Positions 17,400 through 25,699 of a stretch of DNA of 64,000 bases are shown one piece after another (position 1 is the first letter of the stretch; every line of letters begins with the position of its first letter). Source of the DNA: Deltaproteobacteria bacterium (GTDB lineage Bacteria > Myxococcota_C > UBA6777); contig SBHC01000025.1 of assembly GCA_006226375.1 (NCBI GenBank), positions 1 to 64,000 on the forward strand, in the 5' to 3' direction. Position numbers and translations under genes: made by a program. Under the pieces are notes generated by a model. That model had not been told where the DNA came from. It saw only the letters and a list, made by a program, of their open reading frames with translations, and did no database searches.

Positions 17400-19061
17400 T
17401 CATCTTTTTCTGGTTGGGGACTTTGGGTATATCATCAAGCGGGATTGTTGGAGTTCCATCTTTATCAGTCGGTAAGGATACTCTTTCGCCACCTGTTTCA
17501 TCTGCTCAAGGTATTTCAATGCCTTACGAAGAAAGTACTTGGGGTCTTTTTTTACTTTTTCAACGGTACGCGCAAAACGAATCTTCCACTTCTTGCGTTT
17601 CTGCGTTTTTCTCTTTTCGTGTGTGCCCATTGCTTTTTTCGCTACATGCCGTTTGGTCGCTTTGCGCGATGTTGAACGTTTCTTTTTCCCAGGTTTTGCG
17701 ACAACAACAGGTTGCGACGCAGGCTTTTTCTTGGGGTATGCTTGCTTCTTTCTTTGCTTCAACTTCTTGACCTGTAGCAAACGTTTCTTTTGTAGAGTTG
17801 CTCGACGTTTCAATATCGCCTTTTGCTGTGCTTCCTTGCGCAACTTCTGCTTCTTCTCTTGATAAGCGAAATACCGACGTGCTGTATCTTTCGGAAATTG
17901 TTGGATAGCCTGTGTGTACAATGCATGCTGGTCCATCAGATGAAAGATAGCTTCGCTTAGAAGTGTCATTCGAATTCTGGGGTTGGGGTGTTGTTCAAGC
18001 ATGGTTTGCTTGAACTTCTTCGTTTCTTTTCTTTGCGAGCCAGCCTCGTCGAGGAGGCCTGTTAAATTGAAAACTTGCAACGACCAGAAAGGGGAGGTCG
18101 GAGGAATGTCCTTGAGGAGCGTGTGGGCCCACTTTCGCCTTGTTCTGTAGCTTACGTTGAGATGCGGAAGAGTGTAGCTAAGAAGTTGGATGTATTGTCG
18201 TACAAATGGATCTCTGTTGTGAGCCTGTTGCAAATAGAGGTAGGCCAGCTCGCGATCCCAATTGGCCTCAAAGGAGTCCAATGGCTTGCCAGCTTTGCGA
18301 TGCTTCCAGTAAGCTTTCCATACTTCTCGCTCTTTCTTATCAATGCGGAGCGCAAGGTCACGCCAAACTTCGATTGACTCGGGTGTTACATCGATTTTGT
18401 ACTTCTTGTTGGACTGCGGGAAGCTTCGGGGGTTGTACACCAGGGTTATGGGTTTTTTGGAGGGTGGAAGAACTGCGAGGTACGATCCTTTGTTGGCAAT
18501 GTAGTGGCTGGCTTGGGTTCCCGCGTGTGAACCGAAAATATGGATGCCTCCAATGACCTGATACACAAAAGGCTTCTTTTGAGGAGGCAACGTCAACGCA
18601 AAAGAGCCGTCCTTACGCAACTTCATCTTTTTCGCACCTGTCGATTTCCATTGATTGAATGCACCAATGACATAGGCAGGACGAAGCTTCTTCATGGGTT
18701 TGAGGGTTGCGAGTCGTACTCGGAACGAGACAGTTTGCTTGGAGATGAGTAGAAAAGGAAAGCCCACACTTTGATGAAACAACCCGTAAAAGTTAATCTG
18801 ATACAAACCTCTCACTTTGACTTTCATGCGAAAGGCGCCCTGTCGATTGGTAAAGGCCCGGTAATGCTCATCCGGAAGACCTTCCCGCCATAGCAATACG
18901 TGTGCAATGGGCAAAGGCTTCCCATCCGCCCCAACAATGGAGCCCTTAATCACAACCTCAACAGGCTGCACTTTCTTGCTTGGCTTGGTCGACGAATTCG
19001 CATAGGGAGAACTCATGTGTAGCAAGCTAAGAAAAACGGTAACAAACCCAATACACTTCAT
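17400..19061 (-). CDS. Exported protein with carboxypeptidase-regulatory-like and E-set-like domains
   Basis: A 553-aa protein with a signal peptide (residues 1-22). Residues about 33-115 resemble a carboxypeptidase-regulatory-like beta-sandwich (IKGSIVGADGKPLPIAHVLL). Residues about 130-215 include Y-V-I-G-A-F-N-Q-W, the signature of an AMPK/CBM48-type E-set domain. A helical region (230-400) follows, then an extremely Lys/Arg-rich tail to the C-terminus. GAGGTGAG precedes ATG 19061. The overall plan resembles secreted proteins that continue into a thioredoxin-like domain, which is absent here. The 3' end abuts debris, so C-terminal truncation is possible. Confidence 0.7.
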   Translation of the reverse strand: MKCIGFVTVFLSLLHMSSPYANSSTKPSKKVQPVEVVIKGSIVGADGKPLPIAHVLLWREGLPDEHYRAFTNRQGAFRMKVKVRGLYQINFYGLFHQSVGFPFLLISKQTVSFRVRLATLKPMKKLRPAYVIGAFNQWKSTGAKKMKLRKDGSFALTLPPQKKPFVYQVIGGIHIFGSHAGTQASHYIANKGSYLAVLPPSKKPITLVYNPRSFPQSNKKYKIDVTPESIEVWRDLALRIDKKEREVWKAYWKHRKAGKPLDSFEANWDRELAYLYLQQAHNRDPFVRQYIQLLSYTLPHLNVSYRTRRKWAHTLLKDIPPTSPFWSLQVFNLTGLLDEAGSQRKETKKFKQTMLEQHPNPRIRMTLLSEAIFHLMDQHALYTQAIQQFPKDTARRYFAYQEKKQKLRKEAQQKAILKRRATLQKKRLLQVKKLKQRKKQAYPKKKPASQPVVVAKPGKKKRSTSRKATKRHVAKKAMGTHEKRKTQKRKKWKIRFARTVEKVKKDPKYFLRKALKYLEQMKQVAKEYPYRLIKMELQQSRLMIYPKSPTRKR

Positions 19062-19109
19062 GATAGCATCTCACCTCTCTTGGATCGTTTTTTGGTTCCT
19101 TGTTCCTAA

Positions 19110-19289
19110 GGTCAACCTATTTCCAACGACTTGCACCTGTCAACCCCAGACCCCCAAGATGCAACGGGGGAACTTCGTTGTGGCAAAGATTGCAAGTTTG
19201 ACACATCTGGTTGTCTGAACGAACCCCAATGTGGTAACGGAGTTCTGGACGTTGGGGAAGCTTGTGATGGAAAGGTGTTGACCTTTTGA
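19110..19289 (+). pseudogene. Fragment of a myxo-disulfide-repeat (DUF4215-like) surface protein
   Basis: The plus-strand frame contains RCGKDCKFDTSGC and CGNGVLDVGEACDG, the hallmark of myxo-disulfide (DUF4215) repeats in secreted proteins. There is no start codon or signal peptide, and the frame ends at TGA 19287 right after the motif. About 60 codons remain. It lies between a transposase remnant and the exported protein gene and is read in the opposite direction to both. Confidence 0.7.
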
Positions 19290-19329
19290 GCTCGAAGCTC
19301 ACTTCCCTGGCAAAAGTGGCATCATTGTG

Positions 19330-20447
19330 AATGTGGTGGATGGACTTCTTCGCCTGGCTGTTTGGCCAACTGCCCCCATCCTTCATAACTCTTGAATTCC
19401 TCTACAAAAACCTCTACTAACCAGCGTAGCGTCCATAACTGAATGATGTCACGTGCTCACCAACTCATGTCTGTTGCTACGACATATCGATACTCCTCTT
19501 GTCCTTCATATTTCAGAGCGATTACAAAGCGCTTCTTCCCATGAGATGTTACTTTCAGACGAGCAGCCCCCATCCAGACTTTTTGTTCCTCACCTCCTCG
19601 AATCGTTATGGTTTTCTCAATCGGAGGATAGCGTTGAAAAAATGTCTCGATACTTATCTTTTGGCCTCTGAACAAGATATTTTGGTTCGCTTTCAACTGG
19701 CTGACTACCTGGCCATCAATTCGAGTTGAAATTTCATCCAGATATTCGCCCTTGGAGTACAAGCTATCAGCAAGATAACCCTTAACACGAAATGTGGGGT
19801 GAGCCTCTCGAAACTCTTGTACTAACTGTAGAGAGAGCTGTTGTTTGGTGGGATAGTTTGGGTCTCGTTCTGGCTTGGGTGGACGTTGTGCTTTCTTGAC
19901 TTTTGCTTTTCTCAACTTTTTGTCTTCCTGGTTCCAGGAGCTCAATACTGGGTCAGGATGATAAAAAGCAAATCCAACAGGAATCGTGAGCCGTTTCATG
20001 AAAAGAACAAGAAAAAACAATGCTTTGCCCATTGAAATATCCACTTGTCTTCTTATCAAATATCTTGTGAGCCAGATGAATTTGGGTAGTCACTTTCGCC
20101 CTTTGCTTTTCAGAATCATCGAGGACCAGTATTCCATCGGTAATACCGTATTCGTGTAGAATGTTATCTATACTAGAGTGAAGTATGTGTAACCATTCCA
20201 ATGGAGAATGGCAGAACATCTCGGAAAGAGCACTTCGTTTGTATCCCCCAAGCCCAGCTCTTTCAAATCTGGCCCAGCATACAGAGTTGGTGCAGATCAT
20301 CCCCATCATACAATAGGACAACCCACGACGTTGTTTGTTGGACAGACCTCTTCCTGAGCCGCGCGCAGCAAGGGCTTCTGATAAATCTTCCACAAACTTC
20401 TCAACAAAAGGTAGAGGCCTGGAATACAACATTTGGCGATACTCCAA
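19330..20447 (-). pseudogene. DDE transposase (IS4-superfamily-like) with two frameshifts
   Basis: Three consecutive frames reconstruct one transposase. The first (20447 to about 20010) has LVLDDSEKQRAK with the first catalytic Asp, then HKIFDKKTSGYFNGQS. The second (about 20015 to 19460) has FYHPDPVLSSW and GYLADSLYSKGEYLDE with the second Asp, then ends at VVATDMSW. The third (about 19455 to 19335) reads D-I-I-Q-L-W-T-L-R-W-L-V-E-V-F-V-E-E-F-K-S-Y-E with the catalytic Glu. The frame changes and the missing C-terminus make it inactive. Terminal inverted repeats were not identified. Confidence 0.85.
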
Positions 20448-20509
20448 TCTGTAGCTATCGCCTATATTGCCACATTTTCAGAAAATCCTGGAGGATCGAG
20501 TAAAACCTT

Positions 20510-21994
20510 TCAAACTTCGTTTTTCAAAGAGCCAAGAACCCCCAAGCTTATCAACATTGCAACAAACAAACCAACAAAGGAAAACCACACCACAATGTCA
20601 CCTACCACGCGATACAGCGTGAAGACAGGACGTGTGGGTAACGCAACCAACATAATCTTGTTGGTTTTATCAAAGAAGCTTTGTTGTGCTAGGGGAATCC
20701 CATACGGATCATAACCTGCCGACAAACCCAAACGAGTCGAGCGCAGTAACGAATAACCTCCCTCAATACTCCGCATCGAAGCCATCTGTGTGTGATACCC
20801 ATGAATGCCCAACCAATCCGAAGAAGGCACCACAGCTAGACCAATATTGAGGGCAGCGTGAGCACGTCCAATGCTTGGAAAGTCGTAATCGTAACAAATC
20901 GCTCCTGCCACCTTCCCAAAAGGAGTATGAATCGCACGATGGGGCTTTGTCCCAACAACAGCAGGCTCCCCAAACACAGGCTTGTGCTTGTAATACTCTT
21001 GCAAGACTTTTCCTGATGGATCAATCCAGAGGAACTTGTTTTCATACAACATAGGCTTCAACTGGATGGGAACAACATAGGCAGCAACCAAATGGATCTT
21101 TGCCTGACGAGCCAAAGCCTGAAGACTTGCTTTCCACAGGTTATCTTTTTTTGGCTCGATCATGGTAGAACCCTCGTTCCATACAACGATCTTGGCCCCC
21201 GACTTTGCCGCACTTCGAGTGCGTTCAAACAAAGACCTACGAATAGCTTCAAGTTGTTCTTCACTCGGAAAACGGGCTGGAGAAAAGGTAGCATCTGTAC
21301 TCACTGCAGCCACCAATGTTGTGTCCTTTGGCTGATGAGAACTCGTTGAGATTCTGAGGGAACCGTAGGTCCAGCAACAGAGAAGAACGCTGGCCCATAG
21401 ATAGCTATGGATCTTAAGGACTTTTCGAGAAGAAAGCGTCATTTCAACGACAGCAGCAGTCCAATACAACAAAAAGCTTAATCCAGCCATCCCAAACAAA
21501 GAAGTGACTTGCATCCACTCTGCTGCATTCACTTGTGTGTAGGCTGCAGCCCCCCAAGTTGCAAACGGGGTAAACGAATGTTGCAACCACTCCCCCACGA
21601 CGGAAGTTCCTGCAAACGATAAGATTGCCACATGAGGTGAAAGGCTCTTTCGAAAACGATCCCACACCAAATACCCTGGAAACAAAAAGAAAGCGATGGG
21701 TGTACTAAAGGCAACCGCCAAACCCAAAGGCATGGGTGCAGTCGTAAGCTTCATCACGGCCAAGGTCCAACCCAACCACAACCCACAACCAACCCACAAC
21801 CGTGACTTCCAGCCACTTGTGTGTCGCAACGCCATCAAAAGCGGAACAGGGGCAATCCAAGCCAAGATTCCAAGATTCCATCGAGTGTGAGCCAAAGCTG
21901 TAAGAACAACACCCAGCACCCACAACCCCCATAGGAAACCTTGGCCACGCATATTCTCTCGACTCTCCATCCTATCATTTTCTTTTCGGGTCAT
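20510..21994 (-). CDS. lnt: Apolipoprotein N-acyltransferase
   Basis: A 494-aa inner-membrane enzyme that adds the third acyl chain to the N-terminal cysteine of lipoproteins. The N-terminal part (about residues 15-215) has six hydrophobic segments. The periplasmic nitrilase-fold domain carries a glutamate in VVWNEGS, a lysine in YYKHKPV and the nucleophilic cysteine in AICYDYDF, matching the Glu-Lys-Cys triad of Lnt. A final membrane helix closes the protein. Length is normal (about 510 in E. coli). Start ATG 21994 is tentative; ATG 21970 and 21952 are in frame. The promoter region holds a palindrome shared with the adjacent tetR promoter. The many lipoproteins of this window are possible substrates. 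Confidence 0.9.
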   Translation of the reverse strand: MTRKENDRMESRENMRGQGFLWGLWVLGVVLTALAHTRWNLGILAWIAPVPLLMALRHTSGWKSRLWVGCGLWLGWTLAVMKLTTAPMPLGLAVAFSTPIAFFLFPGYLVWDRFRKSLSPHVAILSFAGTSVVGEWLQHSFTPFATWGAAAYTQVNAAEWMQVTSLFGMAGLSFLLYWTAAVVEMTLSSRKVLKIHSYLWASVLLCCWTYGSLRISTSSHQPKDTTLVAAVSTDATFSPARFPSEEQLEAIRRSLFERTRSAAKSGAKIVVWNEGSTMIEPKKDNLWKASLQALARQAKIHLVAAYVVPIQLKPMLYENKFLWIDPSGKVLQEYYKHKPVFGEPAVVGTKPHRAIHTPFGKVAGAICYDYDFPSIGRAHAALNIGLAVVPSSDWLGIHGYHTQMASMRSIEGGYSLLRSTRLGLSAGYDPYGIPLAQQSFFDKTNKIMLVALPTRPVFTLYRVVGDIVVWFSFVGLFVAMLISLGVLGSLKNEV

Positions 21995-22018
21995 AACAAA
22001 AAACCTTTCATCGTTTCA

Positions 22019-22039
22019 AAACCAAACAGTGTTCGGTTT
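22019..22039. promoter_or_regulatory. Putative TetR operator upstream of lnt
   Basis: A 21-bp palindrome with arms AAACCAAACA and TGTTCGGTTT around a central G and one arm mismatch. It contains the same ACA-N-TGTTCGG core as the sites before the TetR gene. It lies 25 bp upstream of the lnt start codon, where a repressor would block transcription. Confidence 0.6.
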
Positions 22040-22127
22040 CAGGGTAAAAAAAATGCACCTGTAGGGCTCAGACACAAAAATCGGTTGCTGCAACCTCCTT
22101 TAAAGGTGAGAACGAAGGTTTATAAAG

Positions 22128-22727
22128 TTAGGAAGCAAGACCTTCAAGCAAAGTTTGAAATGCAAAAGTATCCGCAGTCTGAAAGTCTGCTTGGAAGTCT
22201 TTCAGATGGGTAGTCTGAAGCATGGCTGCACCATGGCACATGGCCCAAACGCTGTAGGCGATCTGCTCCACTGACATATGAGTAGGCATACAAATGCTAC
22301 CGCTCTGAATCCCAGACGCGACCGCGTCCACAACAACTTTATACGGTGAGTCCTCGGCGACTGGAGAATCTTCCGAAACACGCCGAGAGTGCAAACGACT
22401 GAACATCAGGAGAAAGTCTTCTGAATGCTCTCGTGCGAACTGGATGTAGGCGAGACCAATAGCAACCAAAGGTGGCCCTTCAGCATGAAGAGAAGCCTTC
22501 TCCAGGGCAAGATAAAGTTGGGAAGACACTTGCTCAGCCAGAGTACTAATGATGGCTTCTTTGTTAGTAAAGTACTCGTACAAACCAGCAGGACTGTAGT
22601 CAACCTTCCTTGCAACAGCCCGCAACGAAAGCTTCTCAACCCCCTTCTCCAGGATCAACTCTCGCGCTGCGTCCAATATCGCCTGGCGGGTCCTCGCCTG
22701 CCTTCTCTCCTTGGGGCTCTGGCTCAT
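22128..22727 (-). CDS. TetR/AcrR-family transcriptional regulator
   Basis: A 199-aa one-component regulator. The N-terminal DNA-binding domain is clear: RQAILDAARELILEKGVEKLSLRAVAR, then VDYSPAGLYEYFTNKEAI, the TetR helix-turn-helix. The C-terminal half is a ligand-binding helical domain ending in W-A-M-C-H-G-A, seen in several TetR subfamilies. ATG 22727 is preferred (GGAGAG upstream) over GTG 22739. Palindromes at 22752-22770 and 22784-22802 indicate autoregulation, and a related site lies before lnt, the next gene downstream on the same strand. Confidence 0.9.
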   Translation of the reverse strand: MSQSPKERRQARTRQAILDAARELILEKGVEKLSLRAVARKVDYSPAGLYEYFTNKEAIISTLAEQVSSQLYLALEKASLHAEGPPLVAIGLAYIQFAREHSEDFLLMFSRLHSRRVSEDSPVAEDSPYKVVVDAVASGIQSGSICMPTHMSVEQIAYSVWAMCHGAAMLQTTHLKDFQADFQTADTFAFQTLLEGLAS

Positions 22728-22751
22728 CAATCTCTCCACGTTTCAACAACT

Positions 22752-22770
22752 CTCCGAACACTGTTCGGAG
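22752..22770. promoter_or_regulatory. TetR autoregulatory operator 1
   Basis: A perfect 19-bp palindrome: CTCCGAACA, one central base, TGTTCGGAG. It lies 25 bp upstream of the chosen tetR start. Its core is shared with 22019-22039. Confidence 0.75.
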
Positions 22771-22783
22771 CAACACAAACAGA

Positions 22784-22802
22784 CAGTAAACAGTGTTCGG
22801 TA
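22784..22802. promoter_or_regulatory. TetR autoregulatory operator 2 (half-site)
   Basis: One strong half-site (ACAGTGTTCGGTA) with an imperfect second arm, 32 bp from operator 1 centre to centre, about three helical turns. This spacing would suit cooperative binding. Confidence 0.5.
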
Positions 22803-23188
22803 ATCTGTCAATAGAATTTTAGAAAAAAAAAATGGATTGACGTTGGTACAGAAGAACAGAAAGACATTAGAAGGAGAGATTGCAGCAAGAGCAACAAGTG
22901 GTATGGTGCCTCCAAGATGAACCCTTTTCGGACCCTCGCAATCTGCTTGTGAGATGAAACGTCATAGACACTTATTGTGCCCTTGTGTAACGACAACTCC
23001 ATACAGCAGAAGAGCATCCTATGGTTTCCTTACCACCGACATCCCCTCATGGGATAGGACTTTTGATTGCAGTGATTGGTGACAATCTGGATCGGCGATG
23101 CCTTGCACAATACTGGAGCCTGGGTCATTATGGCGAGGCGTCAAAAGACGCGATTCCGACCAGAGAGGGATAAAACGCTTTTCGTTGT
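22803..23188. other. Intergenic stretch between tetR and the helicase gene
   Basis: An A-run and AT-rich DNA near 22820-22835 probably include the tetR promoter. A 50-codon plus-strand frame (23021-23173) has no ribosome binding site or recognisable family. Nothing else is seen. Confidence 0.4.
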
Positions 23189-24574
23189 ATGGAAGCCCAC
23201 ACAGGACTTATTTTGATTACTTTTGCATCACTTGATTTGATCGAGCCCTTGCAGCGGGCTGTAGAAGCCCAGCAGTATGAAAACCCCACTCCCATCCAGG
23301 AGAAGGCCATCCCTCCCCTTCTCGAAGGAAGAGATGTGCTGGGATGTGCGCAAACAGGCACGGGAAAGACAGCTGCCTTTGCATTACCCATCCTGCAGCA
23401 CATTGCTGAGAACCCTACACCCAGGGGGCGCCGCAAGATCCGTGCTCTGGTGCTCTCTCCCACCCGCGAGTTGGCCGCCCAAATAGGAGAGGCTTTCGAG
23501 GTCTACGCCCAGTTTTTGCAAATCAAGCACTATGTGATCTTTGGAGCCGTCAGCGAAAAAAACCAAATTGCCGCACTGCGACGAGGGTTTGAAGTGCTGG
23601 TGGCCACACCAGGGCGTCTGCTCGACTTGCATGGACAGGGTCATGTTGATCTCAGCCACATCGAGTTCTTTGTGCTCGACGAAGCCGACAAAATGCTCGA
23701 CATGGGCTTTCTCCACGATATCCGCCGAATCCTTGCACTGTTGCCCGAGGAACGCCAAAATCTGCTGTTTTCCGCTACCATGCCCGATCGCATCGCCAAG
23801 TTCGCAAATAGTTTTCTACGCAATGTGGTGCGTGTGGAAGTAACCCCGCAAGCCACGACGGTGGAGCAGATTGAGCAGCAAGTGATGTTTCTGGAACGCA
23901 ACAACAAACGACGGCTTTTGGTCCAGTTCCTACGGAGTGGAGAAGTGGAGCAGGCCATTGTGTTTACACGCACCAAGCATGGGGCGAATCGGCTTGTCCG
24001 GCAGTTGGAGAGGGCGAACATTCAGGCGTCGGCCATTCATGGCAATAAATCCCAAAACGCCCGTCGTCGTGCTCTCGACCAGTTTCGGGATGGCTCCTTG
24101 CCCGTTCTTGTGGCAACGGACGTGGCTTCTCGTGGAATAGACGTCGATGGTGTGAGTCATGTGTTTAATTTTGATTTGCCCAACGACCCTGAGACCTACG
24201 TGCACCGCATTGGACGCACAGGTCGCGCAGGCCGAACAGGTACGGCAATTGCCTTTTGCGATCCCAGCGAAAGAGCGTATCTCCGGGATATAGAGAAGCT
24301 GATTGGACAAGAGATTCCTGTGGTCAAGGAGCATGAGTGGCATGCGGAAGACGCCATTCCCACAAAAACCCCTCCTCCTCCACCCAAAAGATCCCAACGG
24401 CGAGGTAGACACAGCTCCAAAGACAGAAGCAAAAGCAAAAGCAAAAGCAAAAGCAGCAACACCTCCCCAGGGCCAGTTCGAGAATCAGGGTCTCCTCCTA
24501 CCGAAGGCGAAACAAAAAAACCACGTTGGCACAGACGCAGGCGGAAAAAGCGCCCCTCGACTTCTTCCGAATAA
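23189..24574 (+). CDS. DEAD-box ATP-dependent RNA helicase (RhlE-like)
   Basis: A 461-aa RNA helicase with all core motifs: the Q-motif (PTPIQEKAIPPLL), Walker A AQTGTGKT (residues 54-61), PTREL, ATPGR, DEAD (164-167), SAT, and in the second RecA domain IDVDGV and HRIGRTGRAGRTG. The C-terminus from about residue 395 is a basic proline-, Lys-Ser- and Arg-rich tail suited to RNA binding, as in RhlE-type helicases. The tail contains a repeated AGCAAA hexamer tract. ATG 23189 has no ribosome binding site, and an in-frame TTG at 23213 is an alternative. A second frame continues past the stop to 24737 with protein-like sequence (see findings). Confidence 0.93.
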   Translation: MEAHTGLILITFASLDLIEPLQRAVEAQQYENPTPIQEKAIPPLLEGRDVLGCAQTGTGKTAAFALPILQHIAENPTPRGRRKIRALVLSPTRELAAQIGEAFEVYAQFLQIKHYVIFGAVSEKNQIAALRRGFEVLVATPGRLLDLHGQGHVDLSHIEFFVLDEADKMLDMGFLHDIRRILALLPEERQNLLFSATMPDRIAKFANSFLRNVVRVEVTPQATTVEQIEQQVMFLERNNKRRLLVQFLRSGEVEQAIVFTRTKHGANRLVRQLERANIQASAIHGNKSQNARRRALDQFRDGSLPVLVATDVASRGIDVDGVSHVFNFDLPNDPETYVHRIGRTGRAGRTGTAIAFCDPSERAYLRDIEKLIGQEIPVVKEHEWHAEDAIPTKTPPPPPKRSQRRGRHSSKDRSKSKSKSKSSNTSPGPVRESGSPPTEGETKKPRWHRRRRKKRPSTSSE

Positions 24575-24733
24575 TTCCCGGTTCACTCAGTCCCAGGCCC
24601 AGCAAGCGGAAAAAGCTGCCAAAACGGCTCCTGTTTATGAACCTGACCGACAACGCAAAAAGAAACATACTACAGTGGGGAAGTCTTTGAAACCCGGTTT
24701 CCTGCCGACTCAACTCCGCAACAAGGAGAAACG

Positions 24734-25210
24734 ATGAAACTCATCACAACACGACTTATCATGTTACTTGCAGTCGGAATGTTTGTTGTACCTTCCTGGG
24801 CAGGCAAGCCAGTTCCTACAACTGCAACAAAGTCTACGCCTGCACAGTTGTTCCAAACGATGAAGATAGCATTGGAGAAAAAAGACCAAGCTACTTTTGC
24901 ATCGCAATGGGACAGTCGTGGATACAAGAGCAACCTGGTAGGTCGTAGCGGGCTTCCAGGCCGTGCCGTTTTTTCGCAAGGCAGCCGAAAAGCCTGGTAC
25001 CTCAAGCCGGACTTCAAGAAAACGACAACCATCACCAAGGAGATCCTTGTTCTACCCTGTGCGATCTGGTCCTTGAAAGCCAAACGAGCTGTGGATGAGG
25101 TCCATGCAGTTATCGTTCTCAGCAAAGAAAAATGGTTGATCCTTGGAGCAGGAGAAAACAAAAAGGAAGTTCTAAGCTTGGCTCAAAAGTACAAGGACAA
25201 GAAGCTATAG
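24734..25210 (+). CDS. Exported protein of unknown function
   Basis: A 158-aa protein with a signal peptide (cleavage predicted after S-W-A, residues 21-23). The mature protein is mixed alpha/beta, with a first helix TPAQLFQTMKIALEKKDQATFASQWD. This recalls small NTF2-like or DUF-type periplasmic domains, but no family is recognised with confidence. AAGGAG lies upstream of ATG 24734. The start codon overlaps (ATGA) the end of the alternative frame that follows the helicase, suggesting the genes were once directly adjacent and coupled. Confidence 0.75.
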   Translation: MKLITTRLIMLLAVGMFVVPSWAGKPVPTTATKSTPAQLFQTMKIALEKKDQATFASQWDSRGYKSNLVGRSGLPGRAVFSQGSRKAWYLKPDFKKTTTITKEILVLPCAIWSLKAKRAVDEVHAVIVLSKEKWLILGAGENKKEVLSLAQKYKDKKL

Positions 25211-25324
25211 AAAGCAGTCTTGTGTTTGAGTGGGATGCCTCAAGTTGCCTAAGTGCCGCTCCCCCATCCGTCATCGTTTTGTTTTATCCGGATCTGTCGG
25301 ATTTTGCGCATTTCTCCGCTTTCC

Positions 25325-25648
25325 TCAGGTTGGGTTTGTTTGAAACTTGAGTCCAAGAATGCTGATGCACAAAAGACACAAAAAGAACAAGCGCCAGGGG
25401 GAGACGGACTCACGAAAGAATACAATTCCAATGATTCCCACACCGGCTGCTCCTAACCCTGTCCAGACGGCGTAGGCAGTTCCAACAGGCAATGTTTTGA
25501 GTCCAAGGGCCAAAAACATCGTACTACCGGCCATTCCAAGGATGACCCAGAAAAGGCTCCAGGATTGCCAAAGGCCGTTCATATGTTTGAGTGCCACCGC
25601 CCAAACAACTTCAAAGCCACCTGCGATAACAATAAAAACCCATCCCAT
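25325..25648 (-). CDS. SMR-family small multidrug/guanidinium exporter (SugE/Gdx-like)
   Basis: A 107-aa protein with four transmembrane helices and the SMR signature. The essential membrane glutamate is in G-G-F-E-V-V-W-A (about residue 13). LPVGTAYAVWTGLGA (about residues 53-67) is typical of the SugE/Gdx branch, which exports guanidinium and some quaternary ammonium ions by proton antiport. AAGGAA precedes ATG 25648. It lies 51 bp after the amine oxidase gene on the same strand, probably one transcript. No guanidine riboswitch was recognised. Most SMR proteins are homodimers. Confidence 0.88.
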   Translation of the reverse strand: MGWVFIVIAGGFEVVWAVALKHMNGLWQSWSLFWVILGMAGSTMFLALGLKTLPVGTAYAVWTGLGAAGVGIIGIVFFRESVSPWRLFFLCLLCISILGLKFQTNPT

Positions 25649-25699
25649 GTTGTATTCCTTGTTTGGGTAGAAAGGGAACAAAGTACGTTGAGGATACAA

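Noticed and set aside
25649-25699. Guanidine riboswitch before the SMR exporter
   Set aside because: The exporter is 51 bp after the amine oxidase stop, leaving no room for a riboswitch fold; none seen.
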